Positions 36,345-46,200 are shown, counted from the first letter of the stretch. The stretch is 64,000 bases of DNA from Nocardia fluminea (GCF_002846365.1 NZ_PJMW01000002.1:930001-994000); one strand, 5' to 3'. Numbers and translations are program-made. Notes: generated from the letters alone by a model not told the origin.

Positions 36345-37343
36345 GTGCGTGAACTTCGAGTGATCGGGGTGACGCCCGACTCCACGCACATCGTGTGCAG
36401 CGACACCGAGTCCGGTACCAAGTTCCGGTTGCCCGCCGACGACAAGCTCCGCGCGGCCGCGCGCGGCGACCTCGCACGATTCGGCCAGATCGAAATCGAA
36501 ACGGAGGCGACTATGCGTCCTCGCGATATTCAGGCCCGTATTCGCGCTGGAGCGTCCGTCGAGCAGGTCACTGCGGAGTCCGGGATGCCGGAATCCAAAG
36601 TCGAACGATTCGCCTACCCCGTCTTGCTCGAGCGTGCTCGCGCGGCCGAACTGGCGCAGAAGGCGCACCCGGTGCGCCCCGACGGCCCCTCGGTGGAAAC
36701 GCTGCACGAGATCGTCACCGCGGCCTTCACCGAGCGCGGCCACACCATCGAACAGGCCGAGTGGGATGCCTGGAAAGACGAAAAGGGTTTCTGGGTCGCC
36801 CAATTGCAGTGGCGTCACGGTCACTCCGAGATCGCCGCGCACTGGCGCTACCAGCCCGATGCGCACGGCGGCTCGGTGTCGCCGCTCGATGATCCGGCCA
36901 ACGACCTGATCGATCCCGACTTCGGCCGCGCGCTGCGCGGACTGGCGACGATCCTGCCCACGCCGGCTCCGGCCCCCTCGCCGGTGCTCGAACCGCCGAC
37001 CCCGGCGGAGCCACGTCCGCGCGAGCAGATCGCCGCACCCGCCGCGCGTCCACAGAGCCGTCCGGCGCCGAACGTGGACGAGTACTACGAGCAGCGTCAG
37101 GTCGCGGCAGGCGGTGGGACGGCGGCGATTCCGACCGCGCCCATCCCGGCGGCGCCGATCCCCGCCGCGCCCAAGCCCGCTGTTCCCGCCGCGCCGAGCC
37201 AGCCCGCGGCGCAGGCGGAGGAGCCCGCTCAGGAGCCGGTGGCCGAGAAGCCCGCACCGAAACCCGCGCGTACCAAGCGCGGTAAGGCGCCCATGCCGTC
37301 CTGGGAAGACGTGCTGCTGGGCGTGCGAAGCTCCGGCAACTGA
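36345..37343 (+). CDS. sepH: SepH-like cell-division protein (DUF3071)
   Basis: A 332-residue SepH-family protein. The N-terminal DUF3071 domain (VRELRVIGVTPDSTHIVC, then FGQIEIETEATMRPRDIQ) contains a helix-turn-helix (IQARIRAGASVEQVTAESG). Residues about 120-210 have WDAWKDEKGFWVAQLQWR. A long Pro/Ala-rich linker (about 215-315) precedes the short conserved C-terminus KAPMPSWEDVLLGVRSS. In Streptomyces and mycobacteria SepH binds FtsZ and promotes its assembly at division sites. It corresponds to Rv0883c in the syntenic block. GTG 36345 has GGGAGG upstream; the frame back to 36297 crosses a promoter-like region. Confidence 0.9.
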   Translation: MRELRVIGVTPDSTHIVCSDTESGTKFRLPADDKLRAAARGDLARFGQIEIETEATMRPRDIQARIRAGASVEQVTAESGMPESKVERFAYPVLLERARAAELAQKAHPVRPDGPSVETLHEIVTAAFTERGHTIEQAEWDAWKDEKGFWVAQLQWRHGHSEIAAHWRYQPDAHGGSVSPLDDPANDLIDPDFGRALRGLATILPTPAPAPSPVLEPPTPAEPRPREQIAAPAARPQSRPAPNVDEYYEQRQVAAGGGTAAIPTAPIPAAPIPAAPKPAVPAAPSQPAAQAEEPAQEPVAEKPAPKPARTKRGKAPMPSWEDVLLGVRSSGN

Positions 37344-37393
37344 CGCTCCTCTCACGAGGGCATGGGTAGTACCGGCCTGATGGGAGGTGGCTC

Positions 37394-38131
37394 ATGTCAG
37401 CGGCTTCTACGCTCTGGTACGTCGATACGCCGGATCCCGCCGCGGTGTTGCGGGGACAGCTCGAGTCCGATCCTGTCGCGGCGGCGGCGCTGGCCGGGCA
37501 GTTGTACGCAGACCACGACGTCGCGCCGCACATGGTCGGCACGCTGGCCGGTTGCGCCGCGCCGGATCGCGACGAGGTCTATATCGGGTGCTATCCCGGG
37601 TTGACCGTGGTGTGCACGGCCGAGGCCGCGCTGGTTCATCCGACGAAGCTGCCCGACCTGCTGGTGCGCCCGCTCGCGTCCGAACACACCTATCTCGTGT
37701 CCTACGACGCGACGCTGCACTGGGGTGCGTTCGCGCATTGGGAGCGTGGGGAATTCCGGCGGTCGTTCAGTTCCACCCGGGTGGACATTCTGGAGAATGA
37801 AGGGCTCCCGATGGTGTGGGAGCGGACCTTCTGGGCGGGTGAGCATCCGGTGCCGTGGCGGGGCTCGGACCATCCCGAACCGCGGTCGCTGCCGTTCGAT
37901 CCACCGGATTTCGCCGATGCCGCCAATGCCGAGTGGCTCGGCTTCCGCTACCTGGCCCCCACCGCTCCCGGCCTGCTCTCCCCCGCTGACCTGGCGGTCT
38001 GCGGTTTCACGCTGTATCCGAAAGGCCAGGCCCCGGAACAGAAGCGCGCACTGGCCGATCGTCCCGGTGCGGCGACGCGGCGCAAGCGCGGGCTCTTCGG
38101 GTGGTTGCGCGGCGCCGATCGGGTGCTGTGA
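37394..38131 (+). CDS. Conserved hypothetical protein (DUF6928-like)
   Basis: A 245-residue cytoplasmic protein with no catalytic motif I recognise. It starts ASTLWYVDTPDPAAVLRGQL; further conserved-looking parts are DRDEVYIGCYPGLTVVCTA, YLVSYDATLHWGAFAHWERG, GLPMVWERTFWAGEHPVPW and WLGFRY. The C-terminus is basic (ATRRKRGLFGWLRG). I associate this pattern with the actinobacterial DUF6928 family, from memory only. GGGAGG lies 9 bases before the ATG. It follows sepH by 50 bases and may be in the same transcript. Confidence 0.65.
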   Translation: MSAASTLWYVDTPDPAAVLRGQLESDPVAAAALAGQLYADHDVAPHMVGTLAGCAAPDRDEVYIGCYPGLTVVCTAEAALVHPTKLPDLLVRPLASEHTYLVSYDATLHWGAFAHWERGEFRRSFSSTRVDILENEGLPMVWERTFWAGEHPVPWRGSDHPEPRSLPFDPPDFADAANAEWLGFRYLAPTAPGLLSPADLAVCGFTLYPKGQAPEQKRALADRPGAATRRKRGLFGWLRGADRVL

Positions 38132-38134
38132 GTG

Positions 38135-38434
38135 TCAGCTGAGCTGGTAGACGATCACAGCGATCCAGCCGAGCACCACCGCCGCGGCCGCACCGGCCAG
38201 CACCCAGCGCACCACCGGCGTGAACCGCCATCGCCACGCCGTCGGCGCCACCCCGACCGCCGCCACCACGTTCACTCCGATGGCCAGCAGTGGATCGACC
38301 GCGGCCAGCGCACATCCGAAGGCGTAGACCGCGACCCCGCCGAGCAGCGCGACCAACACGACAACGGTGCCGCCGGCCGCCCACGGTACCGAATCCACCT
38401 GCGCCCGATACGGTCCCTCACACTCCTTGCTCAT
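38135..38434 (-). CDS. Three-helix membrane protein (Rv0882-like)
   Basis: A 99-residue integral membrane protein. After MSKECEGPYRAQVDSVPWAA come three hydrophobic helices: about 21-43 (GGTVVVLVALLGGVAVYAFG), 47-66 and 76-97. The ATG at 38434 overlaps the stop of the RNA methyltransferase gene by four bases (ATGA), so it is translationally coupled; the frame that continues into the methyltransferase gene (to 38776) is a shadow. Rv0882, next to the methyltransferase in M. tuberculosis, is a similar small membrane protein. Function unknown. Confidence 0.78.
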   Translation of the reverse strand: MSKECEGPYRAQVDSVPWAAGGTVVVLVALLGGVAVYAFGCALAAVDPLLAIGVNVVAAVGVAPTAWRWRFTPVVRWVLAGAAAAVVLGWIAVIVYQLS

Positions 38435-39234
38435 GACGTGCGCACTCGTTCGTAGAACGCCATCGCCGCCGCGGTCGCGACATTGAGCGAATCGGTGCCC
38501 GGTGACATCGGGATGCGTGCGCGAACATCGGTGGCGCGCATGGCTTCCTCGGTCAGACCCGGCCCTTCGGCACCGAGCAGCAGCGCCACCTTCTCCCCCG
38601 TCATCGCCGTCGCCAGATTCACCGCCGCGGGATTCGGTGTCAACGCGATGATCTGGAAACCCTTGTCCCGCACGAGGTCCAGGCTCTGCGGCCAGCGCGG
38701 CAGTTGCGCGAAGGGCACCCGCAGCACATGCCCCATCGACACCCGGACCGCTCGCCGATAGAGCGGATCGGCACACCGGTCGCCGAACAGCACCGCGTCC
38801 GCGCCGAGCCCGGCGGCGTTGCGGAACATCGAACCCAGGTTCTCGTGGTCGTTCACGCCCTCCAGCACCGCCACCGTGCGCGCGCCGTCGAGCACCTCGT
38901 CGACGGTGAGTTCGGCCGGACGCGGCGCCACGGCGAGTACGCCGCGGTTGAGATGGAAGCCCACCACCTCGGCCATCACCTCCGCGCTCGCGCGGTAGTA
39001 CGGCAGATCGTGATCGGCGAGATCGCCGGCCAGGGTCTCGAAGCGCTTCCCCACACCCAGCAGGGCGCTCGGCGCGAAACGCGAGTCGAGCATCCGCTGC
39101 ACCACCACGACGCCCTCGGCGATGACCAGGCCTTTGCGGCCCGGCAGGTCCGGCCTGCGGTCGGCATCGGACAGGTCACGGAAGTCGTCGACGCGCGGGT
39201 CGGTGGGGTCGTCGATATCGATCACTTCGGCCAC
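38431..39234 (-). CDS. SpoU/TrmH-family RNA methyltransferase
   Basis: A 267-residue SAM-dependent 2'-O-methyltransferase with a trefoil knot. The N-terminal substrate domain includes PGRKGLVIAEGVVVVQRMLD. SPOUT motifs follow: motif 1 LEGVNDHENLGSMFRNAAGL (the Asn-x-x-Asn), motif 2 VALLLGAEGPGLTEEAM and motif 3 RIPMSPGTDSLNVATAAAM. The target is rRNA or tRNA, not resolvable here; Rv0881 is the equivalent. GTG 39234 follows CAGGAT by 6 bases, so it may be leaderless. It is divergent from yccF across only 25 bases. Confidence 0.92.
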   Translation of the reverse strand: MAEVIDIDDPTDPRVDDFRDLSDADRRPDLPGRKGLVIAEGVVVVQRMLDSRFAPSALLGVGKRFETLAGDLADHDLPYYRASAEVMAEVVGFHLNRGVLAVAPRPAELTVDEVLDGARTVAVLEGVNDHENLGSMFRNAAGLGADAVLFGDRCADPLYRRAVRVSMGHVLRVPFAQLPRWPQSLDLVRDKGFQIIALTPNPAAVNLATAMTGEKVALLLGAEGPGLTEEAMRATDVRARIPMSPGTDSLNVATAAAMAFYERVRTS

Positions 39235-39259
39235 CGGCTAATCCTGGCATGCTGGAAGC

Positions 39260-39652
39260 ATGAAGATTGTCCAGTTGATCTTGAACGTGCTCTGGGTGGT
39301 GCTGTGCGGGTTCTGGATGGCGCTGGGGTACCTGCTCGCGGCACTGATCTGTTTCATCCTGATCGTCACCATCCCGTTCGGGATCGCCTCGCTACGCCTG
39401 GCCGGGTACGTGCTGTGGCCGTTCGGCCGCACCGTCGTCGACAAACCGAGCGCGGGCGCGGGCTCGCTGATCGGCAATGTGATCTGGTTCGTCTTCGCGG
39501 GCTGGTGGCTGGCGCTGGGCCATGTGTTCACCAGCATCGCGCTGGCGGTGACGATCATCGGTCTGCCGTTCGCCTGGGCGAATCTCAAGCTGGTGCCGCT
39601 GTCGCTGTTCCCGCTCGGCCATGACGTGGTGCCGTCCGACACGGTGCGGTGA
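39260..39652 (+). CDS. YccF-domain membrane protein
   Basis: A 130-residue membrane protein made of two YccF (DUF307) repeats. Each has the pattern LNVLWVVLCGFWMALGYLL... and IVTIPFGIASLRLAGYVLWPFG, with the second copy GNVIWFVFAGWWLALGHVF and TIIGLPFAWANLKLVPLSLF. Four helices are predicted. The role of YccF proteins is unknown. CATGCT (39248-39253) lies 6 bases before ATG 39260, suggesting a leaderless message, although GGAAGC could act as a weak ribosome site. Confidence 0.9.
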   Translation: MKIVQLILNVLWVVLCGFWMALGYLLAALICFILIVTIPFGIASLRLAGYVLWPFGRTVVDKPSAGAGSLIGNVIWFVFAGWWLALGHVFTSIALAVTIIGLPFAWANLKLVPLSLFPLGHDVVPSDTVR

Positions 39653-39661
39653 TCGAGCCGA

Positions 39662-40099
39662 TCACTCCGATTCGGCAACGATCTGGTTCATGATGCCGAC
39701 GGCTTCCCCGAGCACCGCGATCTGCTCGGGGCGCAGTCCGGCGAGCTGACCTGTCATCCACACTTCGCGGGCATTGGTCTCGTCGGCGATCAGCGCGCGA
39801 CCCGCGGGCGAGAGCGAGACGATGATCTGCCTGCCGTCGGTCGGGTGCGGGCGGCGCTGGACCAGGGCGAGGTCGGACAGCGAGGCGATGACGCGGGTCA
39901 TCGACGGTGGTTGCACGCGTTCCTTGCCTGCCAGCGCGCCGGGCGTCATCGCGCCATCACGAGCCAGCGTCGCCAGAGCCGACAGCTGAGTAAGCGAGAT
40001 CTGCGCATCGGAACGGCGTCCGCGCAGGTGTCTCGTGAGCCGCACGACGGCCAGTGAAAGGTCACCGGCCAGGGCACGGACGTCCGATGGCGTTGTCAC
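39662..40099 (-). CDS. MarR-family transcriptional regulator (Rv0880-like)
   Basis: A 145-residue MarR winged-helix repressor. Dimer helix VRALAGDLSLAVVRLTRHLR leads to the DNA-binding domain ISLTQLSALATLARDGAMTP, KERVQPPSMTRVIASLSDL and the wing VQRRPHPTDGRQIIVSLSPA (the DxR of the family). The C-terminal helices complete the dimer interface. Rv0880 of M. tuberculosis has the same length and place. GTG 40099 was chosen to match; the frame reaches 40144. TAGAGT stands 8 bases upstream. It is divergent from the DUF2530 gene. Confidence 0.9.
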   Translation of the reverse strand: MTTPSDVRALAGDLSLAVVRLTRHLRGRRSDAQISLTQLSALATLARDGAMTPGALAGKERVQPPSMTRVIASLSDLALVQRRPHPTDGRQIIVSLSPAGRALIADETNAREVWMTGQLAGLRPEQIAVLGEAVGIMNQIVAESE

Positions 40100-40161
40100 A
40101 GTGCAGAACTCTACGGTAAATCCGGCTGGGCTGACGGGTTTCACACGGCTACTGTTTGGGT

Positions 40162-40422
40162 ATGGACGCCGGACCTGTCAGTCCCGAGATACCTCAGCTG
40201 CCCCGAATCCTGGTCGACCCACGCCCCGTCGTGCTGGCCGGCTTCGCCCTGTGGGTCCTCGCGACCGTGATCGTGTGGACGAACGCGAGCTGGGCCGATG
40301 CCCGCCCGGTGTGCCTGATGGGACTCGTGGTCGGCGTGCTCGGGTCGTCGATCTTCCTCGCGCAGCGGCGTTCCGCGCGACGCGGTGACAAGGGCGCCCA
40401 GGTAGGGCTCGACACCGACTAG
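40162..40422 (+). CDS. DUF2530 membrane protein
   Basis: An 86-residue DUF2530 protein (Rv0879c-like). LPRILVDPRPVVLAGFALWV is the family opening; two membrane helices lie at about residues 25-44 and 53-70, and the C-terminus is basic and soluble (AQRRSARRGDKGAQVGL). ATG 40162 is 6 bases after TACTGT (40150-40155), which points to a leaderless start there and not at TTG 40156. Its TAG stop overlaps the stop of the convergent ceramidase gene by four bases. Confidence 0.85.
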   Translation: MDAGPVSPEIPQLPRILVDPRPVVLAGFALWVLATVIVWTNASWADARPVCLMGLVVGVLGSSIFLAQRRSARRGDKGAQVGLDTD

Positions 40423-42443
40423 CTCACCACGAATTCGTCACTGGTCCCGGTGACGGGACGCAGCGTGCCGTCGGCGCCCAGTGCGTCGGCGTAGTGCACG
40501 AATCGGTGCGTGCCGGGTTCGGCCGTCGCGGGGATATCCCAGGTGAAGCGGGCGATGGAGACCGCGGTGCCTTCCTTGCGCCAGTGGAAGCGGACGTCCC
40601 ACTCCCCTTCGTTGGCCACGCGGGCCCAGCCCGCCGCGGTCCTGCGCTGCACGTGCAAGAAGGTGTCGCCGCGGCGCGGATTGTGTTTCGGGTGGGCCGA
40701 GACGAATTCGACCGCCGCTTGCTCGCCGCGCCGGCAGGCCGACGGCTGGATCAGGACATCACCGAAGCCACGACCCGGCGGGGTCGCGTCGGGTCCTGGC
40801 GCGCCGGCGAAGTTCGGTTGCAGCGCGGACACATCGCGCGGTGCGGGCCCGCGCCCGACCGACTGTCCCGCGGCGAACGCTTCGGCGAGTCTGGTGAATT
40901 CCTGCACATACCCGCACAGCGTGTAGCGGCCGAACAACGTCGAGGCACCCTCGTACTGCTGTGAGTCGTACTCCTCGGGGGTGGTGACGTATTCGTGGTA
41001 GCTGTTCGAATAGCCCTGGAGCAGGACGTGTTCCAGCTCGACACCCAGCACCGCCGCCACCGCGCGCCGCACACGCAGTCCGGCGACGATCGTGAATTCG
41101 GCGCCCGCGGCGGCCAGATACAGGTCACCGATGCGAATCAGCTGGATCGGCACCACATTCGGCACCCACGGAACCGGCGGCATCAGCCCGAGCGGGGCGA
41201 AGATCGCCTTGGGGGCTTGGGCGTCGGCGAGCCAGGCGGGGTGCGGGTGGTCGATGCCGCCGAGGAAGTCGACCATCGGATTGCGCACACCTTCGGGGAT
41301 CGGGCCGCCGGGCAGGCCGGGTCCGTCCTCCACGCTGCCCGCCGCCAGGGAGACGCCCGCCGCGGCCGGGGAGGTGCGTCGCGGGGCGCCGTCGGGAGTG
41401 AAGCGGCCGTCGATGGTGAGCGCGGCGAGATCGATGTAGCACAGCATCGAGGCGACCTCGGCCTGCTGCGCGATTCCCCGCGCGGCCGCCTCTTTCGCCG
41501 CGTGATGCTGGCGTTCGCCCAGGATTCTGGTGTTGTCGAACTCGTCGGTGGTCGGTCCGTTGCCGGGGGTCAGATTGAGATTGGGCGACATGTCACCGGC
41601 GTTGGTCTGCGCGAACGCGGCGATGAAGCTCGCGCCGTCGAGGTGGCGGACGCCGTGCTCGAGGTGTTCGGCGGCGTAGCTGGCGTAACCCTTGTTGTCC
41701 GAGCTGATCAGGCGGTTCGCGTTGGTCATGGAGGTGTTGTGGGTGGCGAACCAGGTGAGCGCGCCGACCTCACGACCTTTTCTGGCGAACACCAGCGTGG
41801 TCACCGCGGGGTCGATGGCGTCGGGGAAGACCGCGCGATCGTCGGCCGGATTGCGCTCGAAGGCCACCCGCGAGCGGTTCACGCTGGCGTCGTGGAGTTG
41901 GGCGCGGCCCAGGGTGATGGAACCCGGGGCGAAGCCCGCGTCGGCCGCGACGATCGCCTCCACGATTCCGTCGACCTCGGCGTCGAAGACCTGCCGCTGA
42001 AATCCCAGCGTCGCCAATGTGTAGGCGTAGTCGTGGGCGGAACCGCCACAACCGGCGTGGGTGTGCGTGGAGGTGAGAACGACATTTCGTTCGGAATACC
42101 GATCACCGAAACGGCGGGCGAGCGCGAGCAGAACCGCGCCGTGCACCGAACCGAACACCGCGCCGTTCTCCACCGCGACGAACGCGATCCGATATCCGCG
42201 CGCACCGATCACGAACGCACGCGCGCGCGGGCGCAGATGAATTCCGGCCGTTGTCTGTTCGAGTTGGGAGTAGCCCATCATGCCGCATTCCGCGGCCGGG
42301 CCCGTGAGATCGGCGATACCGAGCCCGAATTCGAATCCATCAGGATTCGCGTGTGCGGCCGGCAATCCCCTGTTCGAGATGACGGACAGGGCCGTGGCAC
42401 TCAGTGCCGAGGCAGCGAGCATGGTGCGGCGGGACAGGGACAT
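40419..42443 (-). CDS. Tat-exported neutral/alkaline ceramidase
   Basis: A 674-residue secreted ceramidase that would hydrolyse ceramide to sphingosine and a fatty acid. The twin-arginine signal SLSRRTMLAASALSATALS precedes the mature start near residue 33. GLGIADLTGPAAECGMMGY opens the catalytic domain; zinc ligands lie in SERNVVLTSTHTHAGCGG, and the active-site Ser in QTNAGDMSPNLNL. The C-terminal domain (FLHVQRRTAAGWARVANEGE) is the family's immunoglobulin-like part. Actinobacteria make no ceramide, so host or environmental lipid is the likely substrate; M. tuberculosis has Rv0669c. AAGGAG precedes ATG 42443; longer frames run into the promoter. It is divergent from tetR. Confidence 0.9.
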   Translation of the reverse strand: MSLSRRTMLAASALSATALSVISNRGLPAAHANPDGFEFGLGIADLTGPAAECGMMGYSQLEQTTAGIHLRPRARAFVIGARGYRIAFVAVENGAVFGSVHGAVLLALARRFGDRYSERNVVLTSTHTHAGCGGSAHDYAYTLATLGFQRQVFDAEVDGIVEAIVAADAGFAPGSITLGRAQLHDASVNRSRVAFERNPADDRAVFPDAIDPAVTTLVFARKGREVGALTWFATHNTSMTNANRLISSDNKGYASYAAEHLEHGVRHLDGASFIAAFAQTNAGDMSPNLNLTPGNGPTTDEFDNTRILGERQHHAAKEAAARGIAQQAEVASMLCYIDLAALTIDGRFTPDGAPRRTSPAAAGVSLAAGSVEDGPGLPGGPIPEGVRNPMVDFLGGIDHPHPAWLADAQAPKAIFAPLGLMPPVPWVPNVVPIQLIRIGDLYLAAAGAEFTIVAGLRVRRAVAAVLGVELEHVLLQGYSNSYHEYVTTPEEYDSQQYEGASTLFGRYTLCGYVQEFTRLAEAFAAGQSVGRGPAPRDVSALQPNFAGAPGPDATPPGRGFGDVLIQPSACRRGEQAAVEFVSAHPKHNPRRGDTFLHVQRRTAAGWARVANEGEWDVRFHWRKEGTAVSIARFTWDIPATAEPGTHRFVHYADALGADGTLRPVTGTSDEFVVS

Positions 42444-42488
42444 CGGACGACTCCTTCGCAACTTCCATTCCGGAGACAACCACATCAA

Positions 42489-42504
42489 CTGGTCAAATGT
42501 CCAG
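42489..42504. promoter_or_regulatory. Candidate TetR operator between ceramidase and tetR
   Basis: CTGGTCAAATGTCCAG is a 16-base imperfect palindrome (symmetric at 12 positions; CTGGnCAnnTGnCCAG). It lies in the 118-base gap between the divergent ceramidase and TetR genes, 45 bases from the first and 57 from the second start, the usual site for a TetR operator that controls both. Confidence 0.55.
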
Positions 42505-42561
42505 GATTTTCTGGCGGACCGGCGAATTGACTGTTCGTGGCGTGGGCGCTTAACTCGCACA

Positions 42562-43188
42562 GTGTCCTCCCGATTGAGCGTCGAAGAACGACGAGCCCAC
42601 CTGATCGAGGCAGCGATCGGTCTCGCCGAGAAAAAGGGCGTGGCGGGCGTGACCACGCGCGATGTCGCCCAAGCGGCGGGCGTCTCGCTAGGTGTGGTGC
42701 ATTACTGTTTCGAAAACAAGGACGCGCTGATGACCGAGCTGGTCAAAGCGCTCTCGATGGAATTGCGTGATTCCGTCGATGCCGATGAAACGGTATGGGA
42801 AGACGCCGGAACAGGAAAAGAAGCACTTCACAAATTGGTGCGACGCGGTTTGGAACTGATGTGGCGCAACATCGAAGCCACTCCGGAACGGCAGTTGCTC
42901 ACCTACGAAACCACCACCTACGCACTGCGCGAAGGTGAGTCGACGCCGGCCAAACTGGCGATCGCGCGCGAGCAGTACGGGTTCAACGACAACACGGTCG
43001 CCGATGTGATCGACCATTGCCGCGAAGCGACCGGCACACAGTGGACAACCCCCGTGGCGACGCTGAGCCGGTTCATTCTCAATGTGATCGACGGGATCGT
43101 GCTGCGGTGGCTGGTCGACGACGACAGCGAGTCCGTGCAGGTTCAGCTCGATCTGCTCGCCGAGATGGTCACCGCGCACGCCGAATAG
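42562..43188 (+). CDS. TetR-family transcriptional regulator
   Basis: A 208-residue TetR repressor. Residues about 8-55 form the DNA-binding domain: ERRAHLIEAAIGLAEKKGVA, TTRDVAQAAGVSLGVVHYCF and ENKDALMTELV, a classic match. The C-terminal two thirds are helical and ligand-binding (LHKLVRRGLELMWRNIEA, LSRFILNVIDGIVLRWLVDD). It probably represses the divergent ceramidase gene; the natural ligand may be a sphingoid base or fatty acid, by inference only. GTG 42562 follows TTAACT by 6 bases. An upstream frame to 42280 crosses the operator and the ceramidase gene and was rejected. Confidence 0.9.
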   Translation: MSSRLSVEERRAHLIEAAIGLAEKKGVAGVTTRDVAQAAGVSLGVVHYCFENKDALMTELVKALSMELRDSVDADETVWEDAGTGKEALHKLVRRGLELMWRNIEATPERQLLTYETTTYALREGESTPAKLAIAREQYGFNDNTVADVIDHCREATGTQWTTPVATLSRFILNVIDGIVLRWLVDDDSESVQVQLDLLAEMVTAHAE

Positions 43189-43203
43189 GTCCGCGCGCGC
43201 AGG

Positions 43204-46200
43204 TCAGCCGCGCGGCGCCTGGACGTGGGTGACGTCGCCCTCGACCCACCACGGGACGTGCACGGTGCCCGAGATCGCGCCGCGCAGATGCACTTCGAGG
43301 GTCTCGTGCAGCACCAGCTCGCCGGCGACGTCCCGCGGCGACCACAGCTGCCGCAGCACCACACCCAGAGGTTCCGCTGCCCAGGTACTCCGGCGGCCGG
43401 TGCCGAGCACCTCGGCGCTGACCTCCTCCGAGACCAGCGGCAGGTCCAGCAGGCCGGCCAATGCCCGCGCGTGTGCGGTGTCGCCGGCGACGAGGCGTTG
43501 CGGCGGGACGACCAGGCCGAAACAGGGCTGGTCGAGAACCATCGCGGTGCTCGCGTCGACCACATCGCCGGACAGGGCGCGGATCTGCTCGGGCAGATCC
43601 AACTCACGCGGATCGAGCACGCCGGACGCGACCGCGGCGGCCAGGCGGGCATTGGTTCGGGCGATCACCTCCGGAGCAGGGGACTTGGACGGATCGGCCA
43701 GCGCGTCCAGGAGTTCCTCGGCCAGCGCGGCGGACATGATGTCGGGACGGACCAGAGCGGGGCGCAAGGCGTCGAGGTCGGGGCCTTCGATGCCGGCCAC
43801 CGCGAATACCGGCAGGAGACCGTCGAATTCGTTGTCGTCGGGGTGGTGCAGGCGGCCCAGCGGGATGCCGTCGATGTGGGCGTGGCGGTGCAGCCACCAG
43901 GTGGTGTAGCCGTCGCGATCGGCGAGCAGCGCGCGGGTGCGTGGTTCGGCGAGCAAGTGGCGCAGCGCTCGCGGCCAGCGGTCTTCGTCGACCAGGTCGA
44001 GGTCGCGGACGGCGGTGAGCTGGCGGGGGTCTTCGGAAAGGCTGTCCCACCAGGCCTGTTCGTCGTCGAGATCGTGGTCGGGGCCGGTCGGTTCGGGATC
44101 GGTGAGCACCGCGAAACCCCAGCCGACACCGATCGCGCGCAAGGCTCGCTCGCCGTATTCGGCGACGGCGGTCTCGGCGATGGTGCCGAAGGGGGCGTCG
44201 GGCGCCAGGAACCCGGCGAGCGGGGCACCGGGCAGCAGCAGTTCGTCGGCGGGGCACAGTTCGCCTGTGGCGTCGGGCAATTCGAGGAGGCCGAGCCAGT
44301 CGGGCAGCGCGCCGTGGGAGGCGAACGGAGCCAGCTGGAGTACCGCGGCGACCGTGTCGGGGTCGGCGGGATCGTGCTCGAGCAGGTCGCGCAGCGCCGG
44401 ATCGGTGAGCAGGTCGTCCGAACTCGCGCTGCGGGCCCCCAGTCTGCCCAGGAGCGGGTGCGTGGCGTCCGGGTGCACCAGGCGGGCCCAGTGCACCGGC
44501 ACGGCCACCGTGAGCTGATCATCGAGCACTACGGTCCGCGGCCCGGTGACCAGGCGCCCGTCGGTGAGCGGCACCGCCAGCGCACCGAATTCCTCGGCGG
44601 TCCTGGTGTCGACGACGAACGGCTCCAGCGCGGCGTAGAACCGCCGCCACCACCGTGGTTCACGGTCCAGTCCGCTCGACAGCTCGGCCACCGCGGCCGG
44701 GCCGAGCCGATGGACGTCGAGGACCGCCAGCTTGTCCTGACCGGCCCGGCCGGACAGCTCCGCAATCACCAGCGGACCGGTGATCTCGGCGAGGATCGCG
44801 GCCAATTCCGTTGTGAGGTCGGGAAATACGCTCGCGCGGGTCGGGGTGCTGCACGGCGCGTCGGGGTGGGTGGGTTCGTAGACGGGCTCATCCGACGCGA
44901 AAGATTCGCTGTGGGAGGCGAATTCATTCGATGCGAGGTGGGGTTCGTCACTGCCGGACGCTTCGGATTCGGCGGAGGCGAAGAGGGCCGCCAGACCCGG
45001 GAGGTCGTCCGGGGTCGACGCACCGCGCGCTGATCCTGTCGCGTGACCCTCGTCGGCGTCTGCGTACTCGTCCGCGGCGAACAGGTCCTCGAAGCGAGGA
45101 GCGTCCGGTGCGGTGCCGCTCTGGCCGAATGGCGCTGTCAGTCCTGGGCTTTCAGGTGATCCTGGGAGGTCCGAGAAGTCAGAGGGGTCGGCTACAGCGG
45201 TGTCGCGCGTGGCGCACACGGGGAGCCAAGGGTGGGTGCGCAGTTCGGTGATGAGCGCTTCGCGCAGGATCGCGTCCGCTTCGCTGCGGGCGAAGCCGGG
45301 CGTGGGGACCAGGACGAGGCGATCCCGAGGCGGGAGCGTGCGAGCGAAATCCGCGTATCCCGTGGTTAATTCGGCGATCCGGGCTCCGGGGAGGAGGCGA
45401 CGGCGGTCCGGTTGCATCGGGATATCGGCGACGAGGATCGCGGGCAGGGAGAGTTCCTCGTCGGACCGGGTGGGCGCGCGCAGGACGTCAGGGGCTGTCG
45501 CGACGGGACGGCCGTGCCGGAGTGGGAGCAGCCAGCGGGCTCTGGCAGTGCGGTACTGCCACCACGCTCGGCGTGCGCCGGACGGGAGGGTGATCGTCAG
45601 CTGCGAGAGAGTTCCGGGTTCGTCAGCACCGGACACGTCGGCGGTCGCAGTAGGTCGCGTGGCGTCGGGATCCGCCGGTTGGGTCCTGGGGGCGAGAATC
45701 GTTACCGCGCTGGTGAATTGGTCGGCTTCGATTCGGATGCGCTGGAGGGCCGGTAGTTCCAGGAGCAGGTCGGGGGCCTCGGCTCGCATGGCGTCGAGGA
45801 GGGCTACGGGGTCGATGTCGTCGCGGAGGTGCACGACTATTTCGGTGTCGGCGCCCGCGAGCGGGGTGGTCGGCACCGGCCAGGCCAGGCGCAGGACCGG
45901 GGGTGCGATCGCCGTGAGGTCGTCGGGGACGGCGATGCCGGTGTCGTGCATGGCGTTCAGCGTGGCGACGCGAGAGAAGCGGAGGGAACCGGTCGTCGAG
46001 CGGACCTCGATCTCGTCACCGACGGATCGCACCGCGGTGAAGCCGACACCGAAGCGGCCCACCTGCGCGGTGCCCGCCTTTCCGGAGGCACGCAGTGCCG
46101 TCAGCGCGTGCACCCCGGAAACACTCAGCGGCGCACCGGTATTCGCGACGTGCAGGCGCCCGTCGAGCACCCGCACGACCAGCTCACCCGCGACACCGGC

